Shown: positions 8,877 through 16,027 of the stretch, in pieces
Layout of the letters: every line of letters starts with the position of its first letter
Position numbering within the stretch: the first letter of the stretch is position 1
NCBI GenBank assembly: GCA_016795285.1
Contig: JAEUIC010000035.1
Location: forward strand, 46,220 to 110,219
DNA: 64,000 nucleotides
From: Planctomycetota bacterium
GTDB lineage: Bacteria > Planctomycetota > B15-G4 > SIAN01
Direction: 5' to 3'
Program-made: the position numbers and the translations under genes
Notes under the pieces: model-generated
Told to the model about the DNA's origin: nothing
The model's input: the letters and a program-made list of their open reading frames with translations, nothing else
The model's database searches: none

Positions 8877-11063
8877 TCAATCGCGGCCGCTCTTCCCGCT
8901 CGACGCCGCGGCCGGCTCGACGATCCGCACCGCACCGGCCGGCGCGAGCCGCACCGCGACGACGCCGCGCCGACCGTCCTCCACCACCCGGCCCGCCGCC
9001 TCGCCGAGCGGCACGACCTCGAGCGATCGCGCGGTCGGGAGCGCCAGCTCGAACTCGAGCGGCCGATCGAGCGCCGGCGCTGGCACCGCGGTCCACTCGC
9101 GCCGACCTTCGCGCTGCCGCTCGCGGAGGTGGACCCGTCCGATCGCCGCGCCGTCGAGTCGCGCGACGCCGCCCGCGCGCGCGCCCTCGATCCAGCCGCG
9201 CAGCGCCGCGGCCGTCGCGTGCAGCGCCGCACGCGCCTCGTCCGGCGGGCCGCGCACGCAGCCGCCGACGCGCGCGTCGAGGTAGAGCGTGCGACCGCTC
9301 GCGAGGCGCCGCTCGAAGCCGAGCGCGGTCCGTTGCGTGCCCAAGCGCGCCGAGAGCGCTTCGCCTTCGGCCGGTGTGAGCAGCAGCGGCTCGCGTCGCT
9401 TCGCATCGGCGGCGACGCTCTCCTCGAGGTCGTCGAGGTCGCGCCCCATCTCCCGCTCCACGCCGAAGAGGCGCGCGAGCGCCCCGCCGTCGCGACCGCG
9501 CAAGGACTCGTCGAAGAGCGCCGCATGCGCATCGCCGAGCAGCGCACCCCCCGCCGCCACCCACCGCTCGAGCTCTGCGAGCAGCGGCTCGCCGATCGCG
9601 AACGCCTCGCTCAGCACGACCAGCGTCTCGCCCGGCGCCGCGAGCGCCTCGGCCGGCAACCCGGCGCGCTCGTCGAAGAAGCGCCACGGCAACCCGAGCG
9701 CGAGCAGCAGCTCGACCCACCCCTCGCGCGCCGTCGCGGTCGACGAGCGGTCGCTCTCCCACGAGGTGAGGCGGTTGCGCCACGTGCGGCCGTCCTCCCA
9801 GGAGTCGACCATCCAGCCGGCGCGCGCGGCCGCTTGGCTGACCGCGATCAAGACGCGCGGCGGCGCCGGCGTCGAGCCGCGCTGCTGCGCGCGCAACTCG
9901 CGGCCGAGCGCCACGAAGCGCGCCAGCTCCCGCCCCGCCTCGGTCAACGCCGCGCCGTCGGCCTCCCCTTCGCCGCGGAGCAGCAGCGGACCGCTCGACC
10001 AGGCGACCACGCCGTCGTCGCCGCGCGCGATCCGCGTCAGCAGCTCGCGCGGCTGCCAGCCGGGACGCGGCGCATCGGGGACGAAGAGGGTCGAGACGAT
10101 GCGCGCCGTCGGCTCCGCCAGCGAGTGGACCAGCTCCGGCGCCGCTCCCGTCTCGTACGGCTCGTGCAACGAGAGCGCCGGCGCGAGCAGCCCCCAGTCG
10201 AAGCCGCCGAACGCCGACGGGAAGCTGCCGCCCGTGAAGCCGATCGGCGCGTCGCGATCGCGCGCGGTCGCGCGCGCCGCGAGATCGACCAGCCGTCGCG
10301 CGAGCGCCACCCCCATGAACTCGCGATGGGCGCTCCACGCCGCGAAGTTCAACCGCTCCAGCGCGACGTCGTCGGCCGCTTCGCGCGCCTCGCCAGTCGT
10401 CGGCGGCAGCAGCTCCGCGTACGACGCGAAGCGACTCCCCCACGCCGCGTTCAGCGCCGCGATGGGGCCGTGGCGCTCCGCGAGCCAGGCGCGGAACGCC
10501 GCGAGCGTCGCCGGCGCGAAGCAGTAGTCCATCGGATTGACGCCGCGCGTCACCGACAGCTCGTCGTCGAGCACGTAGCCGAGCGGCGCGTGGGCGGCGT
10601 GGCGTTCGAGCCCGGCGTCGACGCGCGCGCGCAGCCGCTCGGCGAGCGCGTCGTCGCAGAGTCCGCTCGGTCGCTGCGGACGGTGGTGGCGCGGATCGTC
10701 AGCGAGGGCGGCGCGGTCGCGCTCGAAGACGGGGGGTCGCAGGTAGAGATCGCCCTTGCCGGCGAGGTGGTCGATGTAGACGTCGAGACCCGCCGCGTAC
10801 GCCGCGGCGCCGTCGTCGCTCGCCTCGACGTTGCAGCCGCCGAGTCCCGCCGCGCGCAACGTCGCGAAGGGGCGCGGACCCGGCGGCGGCCCGCCGTGGA
10901 ACCAGACGAAGACCGGGAACGCCTCCCAGCGCTCGTCGCGAGCGCGGCGCGCCGACTCGACCGCCCCCTCCGGCACCGCCGGCGCGCCCGCCTCCTGTCC
11001 CTGCGCCCCGCCGGCGACGGCGAGCGCGCTCGCGAGCGATGCGGCGAGCCACGCCGCGCTCAC
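8877..11063 (-). CDS. Secreted GH42-like glycoside hydrolase
   Basis: 728 residues. A signal peptide (about residues 1-23) precedes a TIM-barrel region like GH42 beta-galactosidases. LGYVLDDELS (Glu168, candidate acid/base) is followed by the GH42-type stretch FRAWLAERHGPIAALNAAWG, and LSLHEPYETG carries Glu301, the candidate nucleophile. A second domain with GETLVVLSEAF and WVAAGGALLGDAH resembles the trimerisation domain of these enzymes. GTG is chosen because it overlaps the helicase stop as GTGA, a translational-coupling arrangement. The family assignment rests on motifs only, and the substrate is unknown. Confidence 0.65.
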   Translation of the reverse strand: MSAAWLAASLASALAVAGGAQGQEAGAPAVPEGAVESARRARDERWEAFPVFVWFHGGPPPGPRPFATLRAAGLGGCNVEASDDGAAAYAAGLDVYIDHLAGKGDLYLRPPVFERDRAALADDPRHHRPQRPSGLCDDALAERLRARVDAGLERHAAHAPLGYVLDDELSVTRGVNPMDYCFAPATLAAFRAWLAERHGPIAALNAAWGSRFASYAELLPPTTGEAREAADDVALERLNFAAWSAHREFMGVALARRLVDLAARATARDRDAPIGFTGGSFPSAFGGFDWGLLAPALSLHEPYETGAAPELVHSLAEPTARIVSTLFVPDAPRPGWQPRELLTRIARGDDGVVAWSSGPLLLRGEGEADGAALTEAGRELARFVALGRELRAQQRGSTPAPPRVLIAVSQAAARAGWMVDSWEDGRTWRNRLTSWESDRSSTATAREGWVELLLALGLPWRFFDERAGLPAEALAAPGETLVVLSEAFAIGEPLLAELERWVAAGGALLGDAHAALFDESLRGRDGGALARLFGVEREMGRDLDDLEESVAADAKRREPLLLTPAEGEALSARLGTQRTALGFERRLASGRTLYLDARVGGCVRGPPDEARAALHATAAALRGWIEGARAGGVARLDGAAIGRVHLRERQREGRREWTAVPAPALDRPLEFELALPTARSLEVVPLGEAAGRVVEDGRRGVVAVRLAPAGAVRIVEPAAASSGKSGRD

Positions 11064-13036
11064 CACGGCGCCTCCTCCTCGCCGCCGAGCGGGATCTCCT
11101 CGCCGTCGCGCAGCACCAGCTTCGGGCAGTCGGGCAGCGCCTCGAGGAAGAGCCGGCCGTAGCGACGCTGGATGATCCGCGCATCGAGCACGGTGACGAC
11201 GCCGGTGTCGTCCTTGCGGCGGATCAGCCGCCCGAAGCCCTGCTTGAAGCGCAGCACCGCCTTCGGCAACGAGAGGGTCATGAAGGGATCGGCGCCGCTC
11301 TTCTGCGCGCGATCGCTGCGCGCCTTCTCGAGCGGATGGTCGGGCATCGGGAACGGCAGCCGCGTCAGGACCACGTGCGAGAGCTCCTGCCCCGGCACGT
11401 CGACCCCTTCCCAGAACGACGCCAGGCCGAAGAGCGCCGCCGGCTGCGACGCGCGGAACTCCTCCACCATGCGGCTGCGTGGCAATCCTTGCCCCTGCAC
11501 CAGCAAGCGGATCCCGGCGCGCTCGAGCGCCGCCTGCGTGCCGGCTGCGACCGCTTCCATCGTCTTGCGGCTGGTGAAGAGCACGAAGGCGCGCCCCTCG
11601 CTGCGGCGCAGGTGGCCGGGCAGCCGCTCGATCATCGCGGCGAGCCACGCCTCGGGCTGCGTCGGCTCGGGGAGCGGGTCGATGACCAGGCGCGCCTGGC
11701 GGCGGTAGTCGAACGGCGAGGCGAGCACGAGCTTGCGCGCGTCGCGGATGCCGCTGCCGCGCGCGAGCCAGGAGAAGCGATCGGGCGGCGGCGCGACCGC
11801 GAGCGTCGCGCTGGTCAGCACCACCGACTGCAGCGGCGCGAAGAGCTCCTTCGCCAGCACCGGGCCGGGATCGATCGGCGCGGCGCAGAGCGAGACGTCG
11901 CCCCCCTCCTCGCCGCGCTCGACGTAGGCGACCTCCTCGGCACTGCTGCCGGCCAGCGCGCGCGCCACCTGCTCGGCCTGCTCCTGCACGACGCGCGCGC
12001 GCGCCGAGAGATCGCCCTTCAGCGCCTCGTCGCGCTCGCGCTCGGCGTGGTCGGCGAGCCGGTCGTGCAGCTCGTGGAGCGCGGTCGGCAGCCCGCGCGG
12101 CAGCGCCTCGGGCGTCGCGATCGGCGCCAGCAAGCGCGGCCCGGCGAAGCGCGCGGCCTTCTCGAAGAGCTCCTGCGTCGCGTAGCGCGCGCGGGTCAGG
12201 GCGTGGTGCGCCGCATCGCTCGCCCCCTCCTCGAGCTCGTCCAGCACGCGCTGCGCCTGCTTCAACGCCGAGAGCACGCCGCCGCGCGAGACGCGCCCGC
12301 CGAGGTGCTCGGAGGCGATCTCCTCGAGGTGGTGCGCCTCGTCGATGATCAAGTAGGCGTAGGGCGGCAGCACCGCGCCGCCGCTGCGCTTCAGCTTCAA
12401 GTCGGCGAGCAGCAGCGCGTGGTTCACCACCAGCACGCCGGCGTCGCGCACGCGCTTCTTCGCATCCTGCCACGCGCACGCCTCGAAGTGGGGCGAACGG
12501 GTGCCGAGGCAGTTGCCGCGCTCGGCGCGCACCGCCGCCCACGACTCGTGGCGCGGCTCGAAGTCGAGGCTGCTGCGCGTCCCCTTCGGATCGGTGGCGG
12601 CCCACGCGACCAGCTGGTTCAGCTCGCGCGCGGCGACCGGCGACTCGAAGAGCAGGTCGGTGCGCCGCAGCGCCAGCTCGGCGCGCCGCCGGCAGACGTA
12701 GTTCTCGCGCCCCTGCACGAGCGCCGCCTCGAGCGGCACGCCGAGGATCTCGCGCAGGAAGGGCAGGTCGCGCTCGACGAGCTGCTCCTGCAGGTTGCGC
12801 GTCCAGGTCGAGACGACGACGCGGCGATCGGGCAGGTCGGCATGGAGCAGCGCCGGCAGCAGGTAGGCGAAGGTCTTGCCGGTGCCGGTCCCCGCCTCGA
12901 CGAAGAGGCGGGCGCGATCGTGGAAGGCGCGATCGACCGCCTCGGCCATGGCGATCTGGCTCTCGCGCTCCTCGAACGCGCCGTAGCGCGCCGCGATCGC
13001 TCCCCCGGGACCGAGCAGCTCCCGCATCCGCGTCAT
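11060..13036 (-). CDS. DinG/XPD-like superfamily 2 DNA helicase
   Basis: 658 residues. Walker A AGTGTGKT (48-55), DEAH box (232-235), and a C-terminal helicase domain with LFTSRKTMEAV, WEGVDVPG and FGRLIRRKDD. The iron-sulfur region of this family normally has four cysteines; here Cys115, Cys176 and Cys187 are present, but the position expected to be the third ligand reads Ser181 (CLGTRSPHFEAC). These helicases unwind forked, R-loop or damaged DNA. The gene is coupled to a secreted glycosidase, with no obvious functional link. No good Shine-Dalgarno precedes the ATG. Confidence 0.85.
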   Translation of the reverse strand: MTRMRELLGPGGAIAARYGAFEERESQIAMAEAVDRAFHDRARLFVEAGTGTGKTFAYLLPALLHADLPDRRVVVSTWTRNLQEQLVERDLPFLREILGVPLEAALVQGRENYVCRRRAELALRRTDLLFESPVAARELNQLVAWAATDPKGTRSSLDFEPRHESWAAVRAERGNCLGTRSPHFEACAWQDAKKRVRDAGVLVVNHALLLADLKLKRSGGAVLPPYAYLIIDEAHHLEEIASEHLGGRVSRGGVLSALKQAQRVLDELEEGASDAAHHALTRARYATQELFEKAARFAGPRLLAPIATPEALPRGLPTALHELHDRLADHAERERDEALKGDLSARARVVQEQAEQVARALAGSSAEEVAYVERGEEGGDVSLCAAPIDPGPVLAKELFAPLQSVVLTSATLAVAPPPDRFSWLARGSGIRDARKLVLASPFDYRRQARLVIDPLPEPTQPEAWLAAMIERLPGHLRRSEGRAFVLFTSRKTMEAVAAGTQAALERAGIRLLVQGQGLPRSRMVEEFRASQPAALFGLASFWEGVDVPGQELSHVVLTRLPFPMPDHPLEKARSDRAQKSGADPFMTLSLPKAVLRFKQGFGRLIRRKDDTGVVTVLDARIIQRRYGRLFLEALPDCPKLVLRDGEEIPLGGEEEAPW

Positions 13037-13127
13037 GGCCGGCCCGCCGCGCGGCTGCCCGGCGCCGCCGCGGCGCGCGGGGGCTCGCGCCGCGGCCCGC
13101 GCTGTTGCCGGTCCGGCACCAGCGGCC

Positions 13128-13133
13128 TACGAT
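13128..13133 (+). promoter_or_regulatory. TAnnnT -10-like element (TACGAT)
   Basis: TACGAT followed by CCTCCGCC lies 29 bases before the ATG of the small lipoprotein gene, leaving room for the GGGAG ribosome-binding site. It matches the element seen before many genes in this window. Confidence 0.4.
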
Positions 13134-13162
13134 CCTCCGCCTCGTTCTCCCGGGAGCTTTCC

Positions 13163-13723
13163 ATGAGCTGGCGCGGTCCTCTCGTCCTGGTCGCCGTGAT
13201 GGCGGCGGTCTCGGGCAGTTCGCTCCTCGGCGGCTGCTCTGCCACCCACGATGGGGCGGCGAGCAGCGGCGAGGGCGACGTCGCGAACGACGCCATGCCC
13301 CGGGGCGCCGCCCAGCCGTGGGAAGTCGACCCGTACAGCCGGACGGAGGAGATCTTCGTCGACGGCGAGCCGGTCGGCTACCTCGTCTCCTATGACGCCA
13401 TTCCCGACGGGTTGGTGCTGGAGCGCGCGATGCCGGCCGGGAGCGCCCGCATCCAGGATCGCGAGTTCGAGGATGTCGGCTTCGTCTCGCCGCGCGGCCT
13501 CTTCTTCCGCCACGCGGCGAAGGGGGCAGAGGCGCTGGGCTACCACCCGCTCGACGAGGGGTTGCGCCTCTTCTTCGGCAGCGGGCGGCAGGTGAAGCTC
13601 ACCGCGTTGGTTCCGAGCGCCCGCAAGCCGGCGGCCGCCCCCTCCGAGGGGGGCGACGAGCTCGTCGAAGAGGGCTCCGAGGGCGGCGAAGAGGTCGCGG
13701 ACGAAGGGGACGACGAGGGGTGA
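13163..13723 (+). CDS. Small lipoprotein with acidic tail
   Basis: 186 residues. The N-terminal signal ends in a lipobox, SLLGGC, with Cys25 as the lipidation site. The middle part (EEIFVDGEPVGYLVSYDAI to the FFGSG stretch) is a compact beta-rich domain of unknown type. The C-terminal ~30 residues are almost entirely Glu, Asp and Gly. GGGAG six bases before the ATG fixes the start. It is probably anchored in a membrane facing the periplasm. No homologous family was recognised. Confidence 0.65.
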   Translation: MSWRGPLVLVAVMAAVSGSSLLGGCSATHDGAASSGEGDVANDAMPRGAAQPWEVDPYSRTEEIFVDGEPVGYLVSYDAIPDGLVLERAMPAGSARIQDREFEDVGFVSPRGLFFRHAAKGAEALGYHPLDEGLRLFFGSGRQVKLTALVPSARKPAAAPSEGGDELVEEGSEGGEEVADEGDDEG

Positions 13724-13730
13724 AACGAGT

Positions 13731-13762
13731 CGCGGAGGACGACGTCACCGTCGCCCTCCGCG
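13731..13762. terminator. Bidirectional hairpin between convergent genes
   Basis: A 14-bp stem with one mismatch (CGCGGAGG and CCTCCGCG at its base) and a TCAC loop lies between the stops of the lipoprotein gene and the converging membrane-protein gene. There is no long T-tract. Confidence 0.5.
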
Positions 13763-13811
13763 TTCGGTCGAACCGGGTCGCGCGCCCGCTCGCGCGCGCG
13801 TGCCCCTTCGG

Positions 13812-14525
13812 TCAGTCGCGCGACTTCGCGCTGGCGAGCGTCGTCTTCGCCACGGCCGCCTCGCTCATCGGCTCGATCGCCTTCTCGCCCGGCCCCTGGC
13901 CGATCGGCTCGCACATCGGCGCGCAGGTCAGCAGCTCGAAGGCGTCGACCTCCCGCTCGAGCTTCGCGAGCGCCGCGAGCGCCTCCTGGCCCGCTTCGCC
14001 GGTCGCCGGCCCGAGCGCCTGACGCGCCTTCGCCAGCGCCGTCTTCGTCTCGCCGCGCACCGTCGCGAGCTGGTCGTGCACGACGACGAGCGCCTGGTGG
14101 AACTCGGCCGCGGTGTCCTGCAGCAGGTCGCTCTTGCGCACCTGCACGCCGCGCGGGACGCGCAGCCGCGACAGGTCGCGCATCACCGCCTTGAAGCGGA
14201 AGTTCGGGCCGGCGATGCGGAAGGTCTCCAGCACGCCGTGCGCGAAGAGGCAGAGGAAGGTGCAGACCAGCGGCGCGAGGATCAGCCGCATCAGCACCTC
14301 GACGCGGAACGCCGTCTCCATCAGCGCCCACTCCGGCGGATCGCCGAGGAAGGTGAAGACGACCGGCGCCACGATGGCGATCACGAGGAAGAGCAGCAGG
14401 TAGAAGAGCAGGAAGCCGCCGAGGCGGCCGATGAAGCGCAGCTGGAAGTCCCGATCGATCAGGACGGTCTTGCGCCGTTCGAGCTGGTTCGGATGGGCCA
14501 TCGCGGTCACTTCCTCGCTTTCCAT
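13812..14525 (-). CDS. Two-helix membrane protein with HAMP-like region
   Basis: About 237 residues. Two membrane helices (about residues 31-58 and 70-97) are followed by a segment like the HAMP-type linkers of receptor proteins: IAGPNFRFKAVMRDLSRL, then VRKSDLLQDTAAEFHQAL, and a helical C-terminal part. No output domain is present. Three in-frame ATGs are possible. The first, at 14546, overlaps the upstream TPR stop as ATGA; the chosen one has GGAGG nine bases upstream; the third is at 14501. It is the last gene of the pilus-like operon and may be a membrane partner or scaffold; that is inference. Confidence 0.6.
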   Translation of the reverse strand: MESEEVTAMAHPNQLERRKTVLIDRDFQLRFIGRLGGFLLFYLLLFLVIAIVAPVVFTFLGDPPEWALMETAFRVEVLMRLILAPLVCTFLCLFAHGVLETFRIAGPNFRFKAVMRDLSRLRVPRGVQVRKSDLLQDTAAEFHQALVVVHDQLATVRGETKTALAKARQALGPATGEAGQEALAALAKLEREVDAFELLTCAPMCEPIGQGPGEKAIEPMSEAAVAKTTLASAKSRD

Positions 14526-14542
14526 TTCGGTCGGCCTCCGCC

Positions 14543-15400
14543 TCATCGGCGACGCAGGTTCCATTCCTTCAGCCAAGCTTGGTGGCGCGCCGCGTTCGCG
14601 GGGTCCTGGAGCAGCTTCCCGTAGAGGTCGACCAGCACCTGGTGCGGTTTCGGGTCGTCCCCCCAGACGCGCGCCGCCTCCTCGAGTTCGGCGGCGGCCT
14701 CGGGCAGCTTGCGGCCGTTCAGCAGCGCCTGGATCAGCCGCCAGCGCAGCGGAGCATCGCCGGGGACCGCGGCGAGCAGCGGGCGCAGCTCGGCAGCTGC
14801 CTCCTCCCACGCCTCGCGCTTCTCATGGACCGTGGCGACCTTCTCGGCGATCGCGCGCTCCTTCGGCGCGAGCGCGCGCGCCTGCGCCAGCACGGCCAGC
14901 GCGTCGTCCCACGACTCCTCGCCGATGCAGCACTCGGCGAGCTCGAGGTAGAGCGGCAGCGTCGGGCCGCTCTTCTTCAGCAGGTCGGTCAGCAGGTCCT
15001 TCGCCGCGCCCCACTCGCCGAGCCGCCGGTGGCAGCTCGCCAGCAGGAGCTGCAGCTCGCCGTTGGCGGGCGCTCGGTTCAGCGCCTCGGTGAGGAAGAG
15101 GGTCGCCTGCTGGTCGTCGCCCGACGCCGCCGCGCACCAACCGCGCACGCGCCATGGCAGCTCGTAGGCGCCATCGAGGGCGGACGACTTGGCGGCCAGC
15201 GCGTCGGCGCGCTTCCACTCGCCCTTCTCGAACCAGGCGATCGCCTGCTGCGCGAGCGAGCGCGCCTCGACCTGCGCCGGCGTGCGCTCGACGACGACCT
15301 CCTCGGCGGGCGCGCCGCTCGGCGCGGGAGTCGGCGCCTGCTGCGCGGGCGCGAGGAACGCGGCGGCAGCCGTGAGGAGGAGCGGGAGGGCGTGGCGCAT
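14543..15400 (-). CDS. Exported TPR-repeat protein
   Basis: About 285 residues. A signal peptide (RHALPLLLTAAAAFLAP) is followed by a Pro/Ala-rich linker and about six tetratricopeptide-like helix pairs, for example LPWRVRGWCAAASGDDQQAT and LAECCIGEESWDDALAV. TPR proteins assemble complexes, and type IV pilus systems often include one. ATG at 15400 is preferred because GGAG lies six bases upstream. A longer ATG at 15421 would overlap the previous stop as ATGA. Its place inside an operon of prepilin-like proteins suggests an assembly role. Confidence 0.65.
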   Translation of the reverse strand: MRHALPLLLTAAAAFLAPAQQAPTPAPSGAPAEEVVVERTPAQVEARSLAQQAIAWFEKGEWKRADALAAKSSALDGAYELPWRVRGWCAAASGDDQQATLFLTEALNRAPANGELQLLLASCHRRLGEWGAAKDLLTDLLKKSGPTLPLYLELAECCIGEESWDDALAVLAQARALAPKERAIAEKVATVHEKREAWEEAAAELRPLLAAVPGDAPLRWRLIQALLNGRKLPEAAAELEEAARVWGDDPKPHQVLVDLYGKLLQDPANAARHQAWLKEWNLRRR

Positions 15401-15417
15401 CGCGGGCTCCGTTCGAT

Positions 15418-15999
15418 TCATCGCTGCGGCGAGACGCGCAGGTGGTGGAGCGAGTGCTGCATGACGCCGGCAGCGCCGGCCGCCTCGCGGAAGAAGCCGA
15501 TCTGGACGTCGACGCGGCCGAGCGAGTCGACGGTGAAGTCGAGCGACTCGACGTTGTTGACGATCGGCGTGGTCACCCCGTCCTGGCGGCGGACCAGCTG
15601 GTTGCCGTCGCGGAACAGCTCGATCTCGCTCGACCAGATCGGCACGATCTCCGCGCCGTTCTCGCCGAACTCGGCGACGCGGCGGAAGGTCATCGTCTCC
15701 GAGCCCTCCTCGCCGCTCACTTCCATGTAGGGATTGCCGAGCACGTCGGTGTCGCGCGAGCTGTTGCGCAGCTCGTTGACGACGCGCTGCAGCGATTGCT
15801 GCGCCTTCGCGCCGCGCTCGATCTCGCTCATGCCGAACTCGCCGCTGCGCGTCATGACCAGCGTCGCCGAGACGGCGGTCTGCATCACGAGGGCGAGGAT
15901 CGCGCTCGAGACGGCCGCTTCGAGCAGCGTGAAGCCGCCCTGGCCGGCGCGGCCGCGGAGGCGGCGGCGCGATCGACGGTGCGACATGGATCCGGTCAT
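15418..15999 (-). CDS. Minor prepilin, PilW/GspJ-like
   Basis: About 193 residues with a clear type III signal peptide: a basic leader, then GQGG followed by FTLLEAAVSSAIL, so prepilin peptidase would cut after Gly and leave N-terminal Phe with Glu at position 5. The rest is a pseudopilin-like beta domain with the order (long helix, then strands) of PilW/GspJ proteins. GAGG before ATG 15999 favours this start over ATG 16014. It overlaps or nearly abuts its neighbours in a six-gene minus-strand operon. Minor pilins of this type prime pilus or pseudopilus assembly. Confidence 0.75.
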   Translation of the reverse strand: MTGSMSHRRSRRRLRGRAGQGGFTLLEAAVSSAILALVMQTAVSATLVMTRSGEFGMSEIERGAKAQQSLQRVVNELRNSSRDTDVLGNPYMEVSGEEGSETMTFRRVAEFGENGAEIVPIWSSEIELFRDGNQLVRRQDGVTTPIVNNVESLDFTVDSLGRVDVQIGFFREAAGAAGVMQHSLHHLRVSPQR

Positions 16000-16027
16000 C
16001 ACGGGAGCCCTCATGGTGTGGAGCGCG

